Shown here: positions 20,040 to 28,779 of the stretch, piece after piece
How the letters are laid out: each line of letters opens with the position of its first letter
How positions within the stretch are numbered: position 1 is the stretch's first letter
NCBI RefSeq assembly: GCF_003614885.1
Contig: NZ_QZMS01000015.1
Location: 186,001 to 250,000, forward strand
Length of the DNA stretch: 64,000 nt
From: Photobacterium salinisoli
GTDB lineage: Bacteria; Pseudomonadota; Gammaproteobacteria; Enterobacterales; Vibrionaceae
Direction of reading: 5' to 3'
Position numbers and translations under genes: made by a program
The notes under the pieces: generated by a model
Told to the model about the DNA's origin: nothing
The model's input: the letters and a program-made list of their open reading frames with translations, nothing else
The model's database searches: none

Positions 20040-21491
20040 TTAACAGCCGGGGCCGCAGTCCATGCAGTGTTTGATCATTTCTGGCCCCAGATGCAGTTTG
20101 GCGTTGAGATCACGCAGTGCGGTACGGACACCTTCCTCGATCACCGGATGGTAAAAGGGCATGTCCAGCATTTGCGCCACTGTCATCTTGCTCTGGTGTG
20201 CCCAGGCCAGTAAATGCGCCAGATGTTCAGCATTCGGCCCCATCATCTCGGCTCCCAGAAAACGGCCGGTGCCATGTTCGCCGTACAGGTTCAGTATGCC
20301 CTTATTGCGCAGCATCACCCGCGAGCGGCCTTGGTTCTCGAACGAGACAGTCCCGACCTCGAAGCAGCCGCAGTTGCCCAGTCGCTCGGTAATCTCGCGA
20401 CGACTTTCGCCAACCATCGCAATTTGTGGTTCGGTGAACACCACGGAAATTTTCGAACGACGCAGCCCGGCGCGAATATCCGGGAAGCGGCCGGCATTGT
20501 CACCGGCTATCCGGCCCTGATCGGCAGCTTCGTGCAGCAAAGGCAACTGGTTGCTGGCATCACCGGCAATGAAAATTGATGCGACCGAAGTTTGCAGAGT
20601 GAAATGATCGGCGACCGGCACGCCGCGCTCATCCAGTTCCATATCTGTGTTTTCAATCGCCAGCTTATCTGTGTTCGGGCGACGACCTGTCGCGGCCAGC
20701 ACATAGTCAAACGTCTGAGTTTCCAGCTCGCCTGATTTATTGAGGAACTGAATCTCAACGCGGTCGCCGATGCGTTTCATGCTTTCGACTTTGACATCGG
20801 CATCCAGGTACAGCTCGTCATTGAGTGCAGTATTGGCATACGCCATGACTTCATCGTCTGTCAGCGGACCGACCTGACCGCCGAGACCGAAGATCTTGAC
20901 CTCAACCCCGAGGCGATGCAGCGCCTGACCCAGCTCCAGTCCGATCACACCCGGACCGAATACCGCCACCGAGGCCGGCAGATCTTCCCAGTCAAAGACA
21001 TCATCATTGATCACCATGCGGTCACCCAGCTCATTCCATGCGCCGGGATAGGCCGGACGGGAGCCGGTGGCAATCACAATCCGCTTGGCTTCAATACGGG
21101 TGTGGCCGTCGACCTCAAGTGTGGTGTTATCAACAAATCTGGCATAGCCGCTGATTTTGTCTTCTGACGGAATCTCATCGACGCTCTCCAGCACGAAACC
21201 AACGAAGCGGTCACGCTCACGTTTGACCCGGTCCATGACTTCGCGGCCGTTGATCTGAATTTCGCCTTGCGGATGAACACCAAAGGCGGGGGCTTTTTCA
21301 ATGTTGTGGACGCTTTCGGCAGCGGCAATGAGTAATTTCGATGGCATGCAACCCACACGGGCACAGGTGGTGCCGTATGGGCCACCTTCGATCATGACTA
21401 CGCTGTCAGTGTGCGCTTTGGCGGCGCGGTAAGCACCCAGGCCAGCCGTACCACCACCAATGACGGCCACATCCACGGTTAAGGTTTTCAT
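20040..21491 (-). CDS. FAD-dependent pyridine nucleotide-disulfide oxidoreductase, Lpd-like, with Cys-rich C-terminal tail
   Basis: 483 residues. FAD motif VIGGGTAGLGAY (10-21), redox pair C43/C48 in TTCARVGCMPSK, NAD(P) motif FGPGVIGLELGQ, and the dimer-interface His-Pro-Glu in MPFYHPVIEEGVRTALRDL. It resembles dihydrolipoamide dehydrogenase but is not next to any 2-oxoacid dehydrogenase. It ends in HCMDCGPGC, adding C476, C479 and C483, an unusual tail like those that relay electrons in large thioredoxin or mercuric reductases. It follows the Prx-Grx gene by 74 bp on the same strand, so it may reduce that peroxidase or its thiol partner. The substrate is inference. Confidence 0.85.
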   Translation of the reverse strand: MKTLTVDVAVIGGGTAGLGAYRAAKAHTDSVVMIEGGPYGTTCARVGCMPSKLLIAAAESVHNIEKAPAFGVHPQGEIQINGREVMDRVKRERDRFVGFVLESVDEIPSEDKISGYARFVDNTTLEVDGHTRIEAKRIVIATGSRPAYPGAWNELGDRMVINDDVFDWEDLPASVAVFGPGVIGLELGQALHRLGVEVKIFGLGGQVGPLTDDEVMAYANTALNDELYLDADVKVESMKRIGDRVEIQFLNKSGELETQTFDYVLAATGRRPNTDKLAIENTDMELDERGVPVADHFTLQTSVASIFIAGDASNQLPLLHEAADQGRIAGDNAGRFPDIRAGLRRSKISVVFTEPQIAMVGESRREITERLGNCGCFEVGTVSFENQGRSRVMLRNKGILNLYGEHGTGRFLGAEMMGPNAEHLAHLLAWAHQSKMTVAQMLDMPFYHPVIEEGVRTALRDLNAKLHLGPEMIKHCMDCGPGC

Positions 21492-21565
21492 CTTTTCTCT
21501 CCAACGACATTCAGTTCAACGGTGTGCAATCTGGCAGGGCGTTCAGCCCTGCCTTGGGGAATGGC

Positions 21566-22294
21566 TTAAGCCAAGTAGGCTTCCAGCTCTTCGCTGCCGC
21601 CGATGTGCTTGCCACCAATAAAGACCTGAGGCACTGTGCTGCGACCAGAGACAGCGCGCAGGCTTACCGTGGTGGCATCTTTACCCAGGATAACCTCTTC
21701 AAACTGAAGACCTTTGTCGATCAGGTTCTGCTTCGCCTTGGCACAGAACGGGCAGCCCGGTTTAGTGAAAATGGTAACCGACTCCTGCAGTTTATGGTCA
21801 GGGGCGATATAGTTCAGCATAGTATCAGCGTCAGAAACGTTGAACGGGTCGCCCGGTTCGTCGTTCTCGATAAACATTTTTGTGACAACGCCGTTTTTCA
21901 CCAGCATGCTGTAGCGCCATGAACGGTCACCGAAGCCCAGGTCGTTTTTCTGTACCAGCATGCCCATGCCTTTAGTGAACTCGCCGTTACCGTCCGGGAT
22001 GAAAGTAATGTTTTCCGCGTCCTGATCGGCTTTCCAGGCATTCATTACAAAAGTGTCGTTGACAGATACACACAGGATGTCATCCACGCCGTGTGCAGCA
22101 AAGACAGAAGCCAGCTCGTTGTAACGCGGCAGGTGGCTGGATGAGCAGGTTGGCGTGAACGCGCCTGGCAGGCTGAACACGACTACGGTTTTGTTGCTGA
22201 ACAGCTCATCGGTGGTTACGTCGACCCACTGATCGCCCTGACGGGTACGGAAAGTAACTTGTGGAATCGCTTGACCTTCTTTTGATGTAAACAT
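21566..22294 (-). CDS. Peroxiredoxin-glutaredoxin hybrid peroxidase
   Basis: 242 residues with two domains. A Prx5-type peroxiredoxin (about 1-165) has peroxidatic C50 in [14 protein letters not shown] glutaredoxin (about 172-242) has the CPFC active site at 181-184 and the cis-proline segment STVPQVF. Such hybrids (e.g. in Haemophilus) reduce H2O2 and alkyl peroxides using glutathione, with the Grx domain resolving the Prx domain. It is divergent from oxyR, which probably activates it, and cotranscribed with the downstream disulfide reductase. Confidence 0.95.
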   Translation of the reverse strand: MFTSKEGQAIPQVTFRTRQGDQWVDVTTDELFSNKTVVVFSLPGAFTPTCSSSHLPRYNELASVFAAHGVDDILCVSVNDTFVMNAWKADQDAENITFIPDGNGEFTKGMGMLVQKNDLGFGDRSWRYSMLVKNGVVTKMFIENDEPGDPFNVSDADTMLNYIAPDHKLQESVTIFTKPGCPFCAKAKQNLIDKGLQFEEVILGKDATTVSLRAVSGRSTVPQVFIGGKHIGGSEELEAYLA

Positions 22295-22387
22295 GTTGTT
22301 CTCCTGCTGGATATTTTGATTTCAATATTTTGTGGAACGTTTTTGTCTTGTTCCTGTTGATGGGGCTAGTATGCGAAATTTGGATTG

Positions 22388-22424
22388 ATAGCTCTAATCG
22401 TTTGCTGTTATCTTATCAATCGTT
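22388..22424. promoter_or_regulatory. Probable OxyR binding region
   Basis: ATAGCTCTAATCG at 22388-22400 matches seven of the constrained positions of the OxyR unit (ATAG-n-T-nnn-A-n-CTAT). AATCGTT recurs exactly 22 bp apart (22396-22402 and 22418-22424), the repeat distance of the OxyR tetramer motif. It lies between divergent prx-grx and oxyR, the usual place for OxyR activation and autoregulation. Confidence 0.5.
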
Positions 22425-22455
22425 AATTTCTATTAAATAAAATGGGAACTGATTG

Positions 22456-23355
22456 ATGAATATCCGAGATCTCGAATATCTGGTGGCACTGTCTGAGCAC
22501 CGTCATTTCCGAAAAGCGGCAGAGGCGTGCTTTGTCAGTCAGCCGACCCTGAGCGGGCAGATACGTAAGCTGGAAACCGAGTTAGGGGTGTCTTTGCTGG
22601 AGCGCACCAGCCGCAAGGTGCTGTTTACGGATGTCGGGCTCAGTCTGGTGACTCAGGCAAGAAAGGTGCTGCACGAAGTTAAAGTACTGGCAGAAATGGC
22701 CAGTCAGCAGGGGGAAAGCATGGCCGGCCCGCTGCATGTCGGCTTTATTCCTACTGTCGGGCCGTATTTATTGCCTCTGATTATTCCAGCACTTAAAGCG
22801 GCATTTCCCCAGTTAGAGTTGTATCTGCATGAAGCGCAGACTCAGGTGCTGGTGCAGCAATTAGAAGAAGGCAAACTGGACTGCATCATTCTGGCGGCTG
22901 TAAAAGAAAGCGAGCATTTCAAAGAGCTGTCTCTTTATCATGAACCTATGGTGCTGGCGGTGCCGGAGGGGCATCCCTGGGCGGACAGAAGTGAGTTGCC
23001 AATGCACGAGCTGAATGGTCATACGCTGCTGATGCTGGGTGACGGACACTGTCTGCGGGATCAGGCGATGGGTTTTTGCTTTGCTGCCGGCGCGAAGGAG
23101 GACGGCAGTTTCAAGGCAACCAGTCTGGAAACCCTGCGCAATATGGTGGCAGCCGGCAGTGGTATAACCTTGCTGCCTAAGCTGGCAACGCCTCATGCGA
23201 CCAAGCGGGATGGCGTGTGCTATCTGAAAGCCTGTGATCCTGAACCGAGCCGTTTAATTACGCTGGCTTACCGTCCCGGTTCACCGCTCAAAGGTCGCTA
23301 TGAACAGCTGGCGGAGCAAATCAGGCGCAGTATCAGTCTGCATCTGGACAGTTAA
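22456..23355 (+). CDS. oxyR: Hydrogen peroxide-sensing LysR-type regulator OxyR
   Basis: 299 residues from the ATG at 22456 (MNIRDLEYLVALSEHRHF); a TTG one codon earlier is not needed. The N-terminal LysR helix-turn-helix has VSQPTLSGQIRKLE. The sensing pair is C199 and C208 in GDGHCLRDQAMGFC, which form a disulfide on oxidation. TSLETLRNMVAAGSGITLLP is conserved. It is divergent from the Prx-Grx gene, with OxyR-type repeats between. It is single-gene, closed by a strong terminator. Confidence 0.97.
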   Translation: MNIRDLEYLVALSEHRHFRKAAEACFVSQPTLSGQIRKLETELGVSLLERTSRKVLFTDVGLSLVTQARKVLHEVKVLAEMASQQGESMAGPLHVGFIPTVGPYLLPLIIPALKAAFPQLELYLHEAQTQVLVQQLEEGKLDCIILAAVKESEHFKELSLYHEPMVLAVPEGHPWADRSELPMHELNGHTLLMLGDGHCLRDQAMGFCFAAGAKEDGSFKATSLETLRNMVAAGSGITLLPKLATPHATKRDGVCYLKACDPEPSRLITLAYRPGSPLKGRYEQLAEQIRRSISLHLDS

Positions 23356-23356
23356 G

Positions 23357-23393
23357 AAAAAACAAGCGCGCCTGAAGGCGCGCTTGTTTTTTT
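23357..23393. terminator. Bidirectional terminator between oxyR and mrcA
   Basis: AACAAGCGCGCC - TGAA - GGCGCGCTTGTT flanked by A- and T-runs, between convergent genes. Confidence 0.92.
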
Positions 23394-23425
23394 CGTGCTC
23401 AGACCCTGTTGTTCAGAGCGGTTAA

Positions 23426-25975
23426 TCAGAACAGTTCGTCCGAACTGTCGGATTCAAACAGGCCGCCGTCGCTGCCTCCTTCACCGACATACTCTTTCGG
23501 TTCACTGCCCTGAATGAAGTACTCGAACATAGAAGTATAATCATTCTTTTTGGTCAGCTTGCCCGTGTCACGGTCGATACGTACCTGAACTATGTTGGGC
23601 GGCAATTGCTTGTGTTGTTCTGGCACATCCTGCAGCGCCTGCTCCATGAAGCCTATCCAGGCGGGTTGCGCTGTTTTGGCTCCGGCTTCCGCGCCGGCCG
23701 TTTGATCATCATCAATGTTGGGGTTAGTACTGGTACGGCCCAGTTCACGGCTGTGATTATCAAAGCCTACCCAGGCGGTGGCGACAATACCGGGCCCGAA
23801 CCCTGTATACCAGGCATCTTTGGAATCGTTGGTGGTACCGGTTTTCCCCCCGATATCACGGCGTTTCAGTACCTGGCCCCGCCAGCCTGTGCCGTTCCAG
23901 CCACTGCCATGGCGCCAGTCACCGCCGCCCCAGATATTGCTTTCCAGCATTTCACGAACCAGAAAAGCGTTCTGCTCGGTGACAACTTGCGGTGCGATGC
24001 GAATCGGTTGCTGATCGGCTTCAGTGGCACTGCCCGTCGGGCCCAGTTCTTCCTCACTGATGGCGATGTCATGCATCACCGCGCGGCTGGCCACCACATG
24101 GTTACCGGCCAGCTGCTCTTTGCGCTGGCAATCATCATTACAGACAACATTCGGATGGGCCTGATACACCAGGTTGCCGTAGGCATCTTCCACGCGTTCG
24201 ATGAAATAAGGCTCAACAAAGTAGCCGCCATTTGCAAACACAGAGAAACCCTGCACCATTTCCAGCGGGGTCAGGCTGCCGGCACCCAGAGCGATGGCTT
24301 CTGCCCGGGGGATATCTTCACGCTTGAAACCAAAGCGGGTCAGGTAGCTGATGGTATCGTCCAGTCCAACATCTTGCAGGACGCGGACCGCCATAACGTT
24401 TTTCGACTGCGCCAGGCCGATACGCAGACGGGTAGGGCCATTGTATGTCGGCGGTGAGTTTTTCGGGCGCCAGGCGGTGCCCATGCTTTTATCCCAGCTG
24501 TTCACCGGTGCGTCGTTGATCAGAGTCGCCAGTGTCATACCTGAGTTCAGACCGGCTGAATAAATAAACGGCTTGATGCTCGAACCTACCTGGCGGATAG
24601 ATTGGGTTGCCCGGTTAAATTTGCTGTGGACAAAGTTAAACCCGCCCACCATGGCCTGCACTGCGCCATTGTATGGCGAAATGGCGACAAAGGCGGTGTT
24701 GGCGTCGGGCACCTGGCTCAGCACCCAGCTCTCACCTTTCTGCTGTACCCAGATTTGCTGGCCCGGTGCCAGGATCTCAGGCGCTGACTTCGGTGCCGGG
24801 CCCTGGCTGGAGTCGGTAATGAAGCGGCGTGCCCACTTCATGCCATCCCACTCGAGACTCTGGTGCTGGCCGCTGCGCAGGACGACTTCCGCGCTTTTCT
24901 GGTCAACCTTGATCACCACGGCAGGCTCCAGCTCCCCGTAGCTTGGTTGTTTGGCCAGATGATCCAGGATCATCTGCTCATCCCATACCGCCTGTTCCGG
25001 CATCCACAGGGTGGCCACCGCACCCCGGAAACCGTGGCGCTGGTCATAATCCATCAGGTTTTGTATGGCGGCCTGTTGTGCTGCCCGCTGCAATTTGGGG
25101 TTAACCGTGGTGAACACTTTCATGCCGGAGGTGTAGGCATCTTCACCGTAGCGATCCAGCATCCAGGCTCTGGCGCGTTCGGCAAAGTAAGGGGCATTGA
25201 GCGCAATTTCCGCACCGTGATAGCGGGCTACGATTGGCTCTGCTTTGGCCTGTTCGAATTCAGTCCGGGTGATGTAGCCTTCATCCAGCATACGGCTCAA
25301 GACGACATTACGGCGCGTGGTTGCCCGATCCAGCGAGTAGATAGGGTTCATGGTGGAAGGCGCTTTCGGCAGGCCGCCAATGATGGCGATTTCGCTCAGC
25401 GTCAGCTGGCTGACGTCTTTACCAAAATAGACCTGCGCCGCTGCACCGACGCCATAGGCCCGGTAACCCAGGTAAATTTTGTTCAGGTACAGCTCCAGGA
25501 TTTCATCTTTGCTCAGCAGCTGTTCAATGTGAACAGCGATGAAAATCTCTTTGATTTTACGCATGATTTTTTTCTCATTACTGAGGAAAAAGTTACGCGC
25601 AAGCTGCTGGGTAATGGTACTGGCGCCTTGCTTAGCCGAACCTGAGGTCGCTACCACAAAGGCCGCACGGGCGATGCCGATAGGGTCGATGCCCGGGTGA
25701 TCGTAATAGCGGCTGTCTTCGGTCGCGATCACCGCATTGATCATCTGCTGAGGTATTTGATCCAGAGTCAGCGGAATGCGGCGCTTTTCACCAAACTGGG
25801 AAATCAGTTCGCCGTCAGCACTGTAGACCTGCATAGGTGTTTGTAACTCAACGTTTTTAAGCGTTGCGACATCAGGGAGATTCGGTTTCAGATAAAGGTA
25901 GAAACCAAAAATCGTGCTGACTCCAAGAATGATGCAAATGATTGCAAAAATAAATAATCGCTTTATGAACTTCAC
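23426..25975 (-). CDS. mrcA: Penicillin-binding protein 1A (bifunctional transglycosylase/transpeptidase)
   Basis: Class A PBP that polymerises and cross-links peptidoglycan at the inner membrane, 849 residues. A single N-terminal membrane anchor (about 6-28) is followed by a GT51 domain with catalytic E86 in ATEDSRYYDHPG and GASTITQQLARN. The transpeptidase has SxxK at S465/K468 (GSSIKPF), SKN at 524-526 and KTGT at 711-714. The C-terminus is acidic (GGLFESDSSDELF). It is divergent from pilM with 143 bp between, the arrangement seen in E. coli and Vibrio. Confidence 0.97.
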   Translation of the reverse strand: MKFIKRLFIFAIICIILGVSTIFGFYLYLKPNLPDVATLKNVELQTPMQVYSADGELISQFGEKRRIPLTLDQIPQQMINAVIATEDSRYYDHPGIDPIGIARAAFVVATSGSAKQGASTITQQLARNFFLSNEKKIMRKIKEIFIAVHIEQLLSKDEILELYLNKIYLGYRAYGVGAAAQVYFGKDVSQLTLSEIAIIGGLPKAPSTMNPIYSLDRATTRRNVVLSRMLDEGYITRTEFEQAKAEPIVARYHGAEIALNAPYFAERARAWMLDRYGEDAYTSGMKVFTTVNPKLQRAAQQAAIQNLMDYDQRHGFRGAVATLWMPEQAVWDEQMILDHLAKQPSYGELEPAVVIKVDQKSAEVVLRSGQHQSLEWDGMKWARRFITDSSQGPAPKSAPEILAPGQQIWVQQKGESWVLSQVPDANTAFVAISPYNGAVQAMVGGFNFVHSKFNRATQSIRQVGSSIKPFIYSAGLNSGMTLATLINDAPVNSWDKSMGTAWRPKNSPPTYNGPTRLRIGLAQSKNVMAVRVLQDVGLDDTISYLTRFGFKREDIPRAEAIALGAGSLTPLEMVQGFSVFANGGYFVEPYFIERVEDAYGNLVYQAHPNVVCNDDCQRKEQLAGNHVVASRAVMHDIAISEEELGPTGSATEADQQPIRIAPQVVTEQNAFLVREMLESNIWGGGDWRHGSGWNGTGWRGQVLKRRDIGGKTGTTNDSKDAWYTGFGPGIVATAWVGFDNHSRELGRTSTNPNIDDDQTAGAEAGAKTAQPAWIGFMEQALQDVPEQHKQLPPNIVQVRIDRDTGKLTKKNDYTSMFEYFIQGSEPKEYVGEGGSDGGLFESDSSDELF

Positions 25976-26118
25976 TTGAGAATTCCCGTTACACCTTCGT
26001 TAGGCCATCCGCGCTATTTCAGTCAGTAGTATAAAGATAACTCAAATAAATTTAACGCCGTCAGAGGTGTTTATTCGAATAATTTTGCCTTGTCTTTACC
26101 AGGGGAGCATACCACGCC

Positions 26119-27066
26119 ATGTTGCACAAGCCAGTCTGGACCGGGATAGATATCGGCCACCATAGTGTAAAGGCGGTCGTGCTTAAGCAAAATAAAGGAC
26201 GGCTTGCGTTATTGCATTACGCTGAAGTCGCTTTGTCTCCTGCAGAATTTGCCGGGACGTCCCCCGGTGGCGGGCTCCATCACAATAGCCTGTCCGGACC
26301 TATCTTGTTGTCAGCCTTGCGTAAAATACGGACTCTGCTTCCAAAGCGTTCGGTTCGCACTGTGCTGTCACTGCCCGACAATGAGGTGGTGCAGCGCGAG
26401 CTTACGCTAGAACAACGCTGGGGACAGGATATCGGAAGCGAACTGGCAAAGATACTGGCGGGTACCTTGTCGATGGATCCCGAGGCACTGAGCCTGGATT
26501 ATTATCCATCTCCGGCTCCCGGACAGGGGGCAACGGACAGTGCCTTGCGTTTTCAGGTCTTTGCGGCCAAGACGACCTTAGTTGAAGCAAGAACTCAGAG
26601 CGTACGTGAGGCCGGTTTTGAACCGGTGATCATGGAATTGCAGGCGCGTGCACTCTTGTGGCTGCTGGAATACTGTCACCGGCAGGCAATAACGGCAATG
26701 GGAGCGAATCCGGCACTGGTCTGTCTGGGCCCTGAGGATACTGATCTGGCCGCCGGTTTTTCACATAACCTGCCGCTGCATCGTACCTTTTTGCTGAGCC
26801 GGGCTGGTAATGCGCCCTCCTCGGAACTGATCCGGCAACTGCAACATTATCATTCCCTGTCGCCGCTAACCGGACTGTGGCTAACGGGCCGAGCTTTGTC
26901 AGACGACGAGCTGACTTTGTGGCAGCAAGCATGCGGATTGCCCGTTGCTTTTCTGACGCCCGGGCAGGTGTTTTCTCTACAGCACCGGTCGTCGGCGGCG
27001 ATGCCGCTGGATACCGCCTGGGCCAGAGTTGCGGCTTTGGCGGTCCGGGGGGCATTATCATGCTGA
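26119..27066 (+). CDS. pilM: PilM/ComA/HofM-type pilus assembly ATPase-like protein
   Basis: Cytoplasmic actin-like protein of type IV pilus or DNA-uptake machines that docks on the PilN N-terminus. 315 residues, slightly short for PilM (about 340-350). The N-terminal WTGIDIGHHSVKAVVL is the phosphate-binding strand-turn of the fold; sequence conservation is otherwise low, as usual. It is the first gene of a tightly overlapping five-gene operon beside mrcA. The gene order, not the sequence alone, secures the call. It ends seven bases inside pilN. Confidence 0.85.
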   Translation: MLHKPVWTGIDIGHHSVKAVVLKQNKGRLALLHYAEVALSPAEFAGTSPGGGLHHNSLSGPILLSALRKIRTLLPKRSVRTVLSLPDNEVVQRELTLEQRWGQDIGSELAKILAGTLSMDPEALSLDYYPSPAPGQGATDSALRFQVFAAKTTLVEARTQSVREAGFEPVIMELQARALLWLLEYCHRQAITAMGANPALVCLGPEDTDLAAGFSHNLPLHRTFLLSRAGNAPSSELIRQLQHYHSLSPLTGLWLTGRALSDDELTLWQQACGLPVAFLTPGQVFSLQHRSSAAMPLDTAWARVAALAVRGALSC

Positions 27067-27656
27067 TCCCGGTCAATCTCTTGCCCTGGCGTGAAGCACT
27101 GCGTGTCGCGCATGCCCGCCGGTTCTGGTACTGCCTGGCGGCGACGGTTGTGCTGGCAGTGCTGATCATGGGGAGTTTGCGGCTTTATCACGGAGAGCGG
27201 GCGGCACGCCAGAAAAGCAGTAACGATCGCATTCAGCAGCAAATACTCGCACTGGCACCTGATCTTGCCAAACTGGCGGATTATCAGCGCCAGCACCAGT
27301 TGTACCAGTCTCGCTTGGCGGCGGTTAGCCGCTGGCATCATGCGCGTTTTCCCTTGATCCACCTGCTCAATAATTTGCCTGATCTCCTGCCGCTGTCCGC
27401 CGGGCTGGAGAAGCTGACACTCAAAGACAATAACCTGGTTCTGGCCGGCCAGACCAGGCAACTGACGGCATTGCCGGATTTTCTGGCCCGCATCGAGCAT
27501 CAGGATTGGGTGAGTAACAGTCAGCTGCATTCTGTACAACGCCACCAGCATTCCGCGGGACCTGGTGAGCCGCTCTCCGCCGGCGAAGCAGCCGTTCAGC
27601 GATTTTCAGTCACCATGCGTTTAGTTTCGCCGCCATTGGAGGATGTTCATGACTGA
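27060..27656 (+). CDS. pilN: PilN/ComB/HofN-type pilus assembly protein
   Basis: Bitopic inner-membrane alignment protein. 198 residues from the ATG at 27060, whose MLIPVNLLPWREALR is the PilM-binding INLLPWR motif. One membrane segment is at about 22-41 (FWYCLAATVVLAVLIMG), then a coiled coil and a small periplasmic domain. The start overlaps the end of pilM by seven bases; a longer reading frame from 26877 lies inside pilM and was rejected. Confidence 0.88.
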   Translation: MLIPVNLLPWREALRVAHARRFWYCLAATVVLAVLIMGSLRLYHGERAARQKSSNDRIQQQILALAPDLAKLADYQRQHQLYQSRLAAVSRWHHARFPLIHLLNNLPDLLPLSAGLEKLTLKDNNLVLAGQTRQLTALPDFLARIEHQDWVSNSQLHSVQRHQHSAGPGEPLSAGEAAVQRFSVTMRLVSPPLEDVHD

Positions 27657-28272
27657 CTGGCGGGATCTGACACTGGAGACGATGCCAGGCTGGCCACTGC
27701 GTTACCAGTTGGTTGTCTGCCTGGGGTTGCTGGGGCTGCTAATTCTGCTTTTTTGGCATTGGAGCATCAAAGCGTTGCTCCAGCAGCATCATGATTTGCA
27801 AGCGCAGGCCCAGTCACTGATGGCGCAGCTTACCCTGCAGCGCACCCAGGCGGCGTTGCTGCCTGAGTGGTCTGAACGGACAGGTAAAATGATGGCCCTT
27901 TACCGACAGCAAGCGGCCCGGTTGCCTGATCAATCAGCCTGGCCGCAAGTACTGGCTGACATCGAAACACTCAGTGTGGAGGCAGAGGTAACCTTGCAGC
28001 ATCTCAGGTGGGGAAAAAGAGAAAATCACCAGTGGTACAGTGTGCAGCCTTTGCTCTTCGCATGGCAGGGTGACTATGGTTCGGCAGGAACATTGTTAGC
28101 CCGGCTGGCATCCATGCACTGGCTGCTGGTGGTTAATGAACTGACGATGCAGCCTGCCGACGGACAATCGGATGAGCTGCGGGTCACAGGAAGTGCGCAC
28201 CTTTATCAGATGCCAGTGCCGAGTGGTGACTCGATTCTGGCTGACGACCCGAAACTGGAGGTGCGCCAATGA
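27649..28272 (+). CDS. pilO: PilO/ComC/HofO-type pilus assembly protein
   Basis: Partner of PilN in the periplasmic alignment complex. 207 residues from the ATG at 27649, which has GGAGG six bases upstream; the ATG at 27643 touches that site and is unlikely. One membrane helix (about 19-38, LVVCLGLLGLLILLFW), then a coiled-coil region rich in Gln and a ferredoxin-like periplasmic domain. It overlaps pilN by eight bases and pilP by four. Sequence similarity is weak; context carries the call. Confidence 0.85.
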   Translation: MTDWRDLTLETMPGWPLRYQLVVCLGLLGLLILLFWHWSIKALLQQHHDLQAQAQSLMAQLTLQRTQAALLPEWSERTGKMMALYRQQAARLPDQSAWPQVLADIETLSVEAEVTLQHLRWGKRENHQWYSVQPLLFAWQGDYGSAGTLLARLASMHWLLVVNELTMQPADGQSDELRVTGSAHLYQMPVPSGDSILADDPKLEVRQ

Positions 28273-28742
28273 TCACTTTTTGCCTCCGTGACTTTTCTTA
28301 CCGCCACTTTTTATACCGCATGTTCAGCTTTGCTTTGCTGCCAATGGCTTTGCCGGTCACAGGATTCAGCCTGGCAGAGGCACCGGCGTTTAGCGTCAGT
28401 CCGCTTGGTTCTCCGTTTCAGCGCTTTGAGGTGATAGAAACTGAACCTGTAACGTGTCAGATATCGGCAACCGACATGCTGCTTAAAGGGCTGATGATGA
28501 AGGGCAGCGTCAAGGATGAGTACGGATGGGCGGCGTTGCTGAGTGCTGATGACGGTCGGCTGTTCGAAGCCAGACCAGATCAGATTATCGGGCCCAGAGT
28601 CAGAGTACTCAGCGTGGATGCCAGGCAAACAGGATTACTTTTACAGACCCGCGGCGTGCCCGGCTGTCCTGTTGAGACGCATCACATTCTTCATATTTCT
28701 CAACGGGGCAGGTGGTTCATTGTGCCAGAAAACCTCTCCTGA
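28269..28742 (+). CDS. pilP: PilP/ComD/HofP-type pilus assembly protein
   Basis: 157 residues. Canonical PilP is an inner-membrane lipoprotein linking PilNO to the secretin; here the N-terminus is a signal-like hydrophobic stretch (about 17-37) ending GFSLAEAP, with no lipobox cysteine. The C-terminal beta domain has DEYGWAALLSADDGRLFEARPDQIIGPRVRVLSVD, like the PilP homology domain. Two cysteines (about 63 and 132) could form a disulfide. It is placed by operon order between pilO and pilQ, so the symbol is tentative. Confidence 0.75.
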   Translation: MITFCLRDFSYRHFLYRMFSFALLPMALPVTGFSLAEAPAFSVSPLGSPFQRFEVIETEPVTCQISATDMLLKGLMMKGSVKDEYGWAALLSADDGRLFEARPDQIIGPRVRVLSVDARQTGLLLQTRGVPGCPVETHHILHISQRGRWFIVPENLS

Positions 28743-28779
28743 CTTCGGTCTGAGCATACATATTCAGGAAAGAAAAAAC

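Noticed and set aside
24863..25645. 260-codon open frame antisense to mrcA
   Set aside because: Lies wholly within the PBP1A gene, no start context and no family resemblance.
28543..28779. N-terminal extension of pilQ by 79 codons
   Set aside because: It lies inside pilP and would hide the signal peptide that follows the ATG at 28780.
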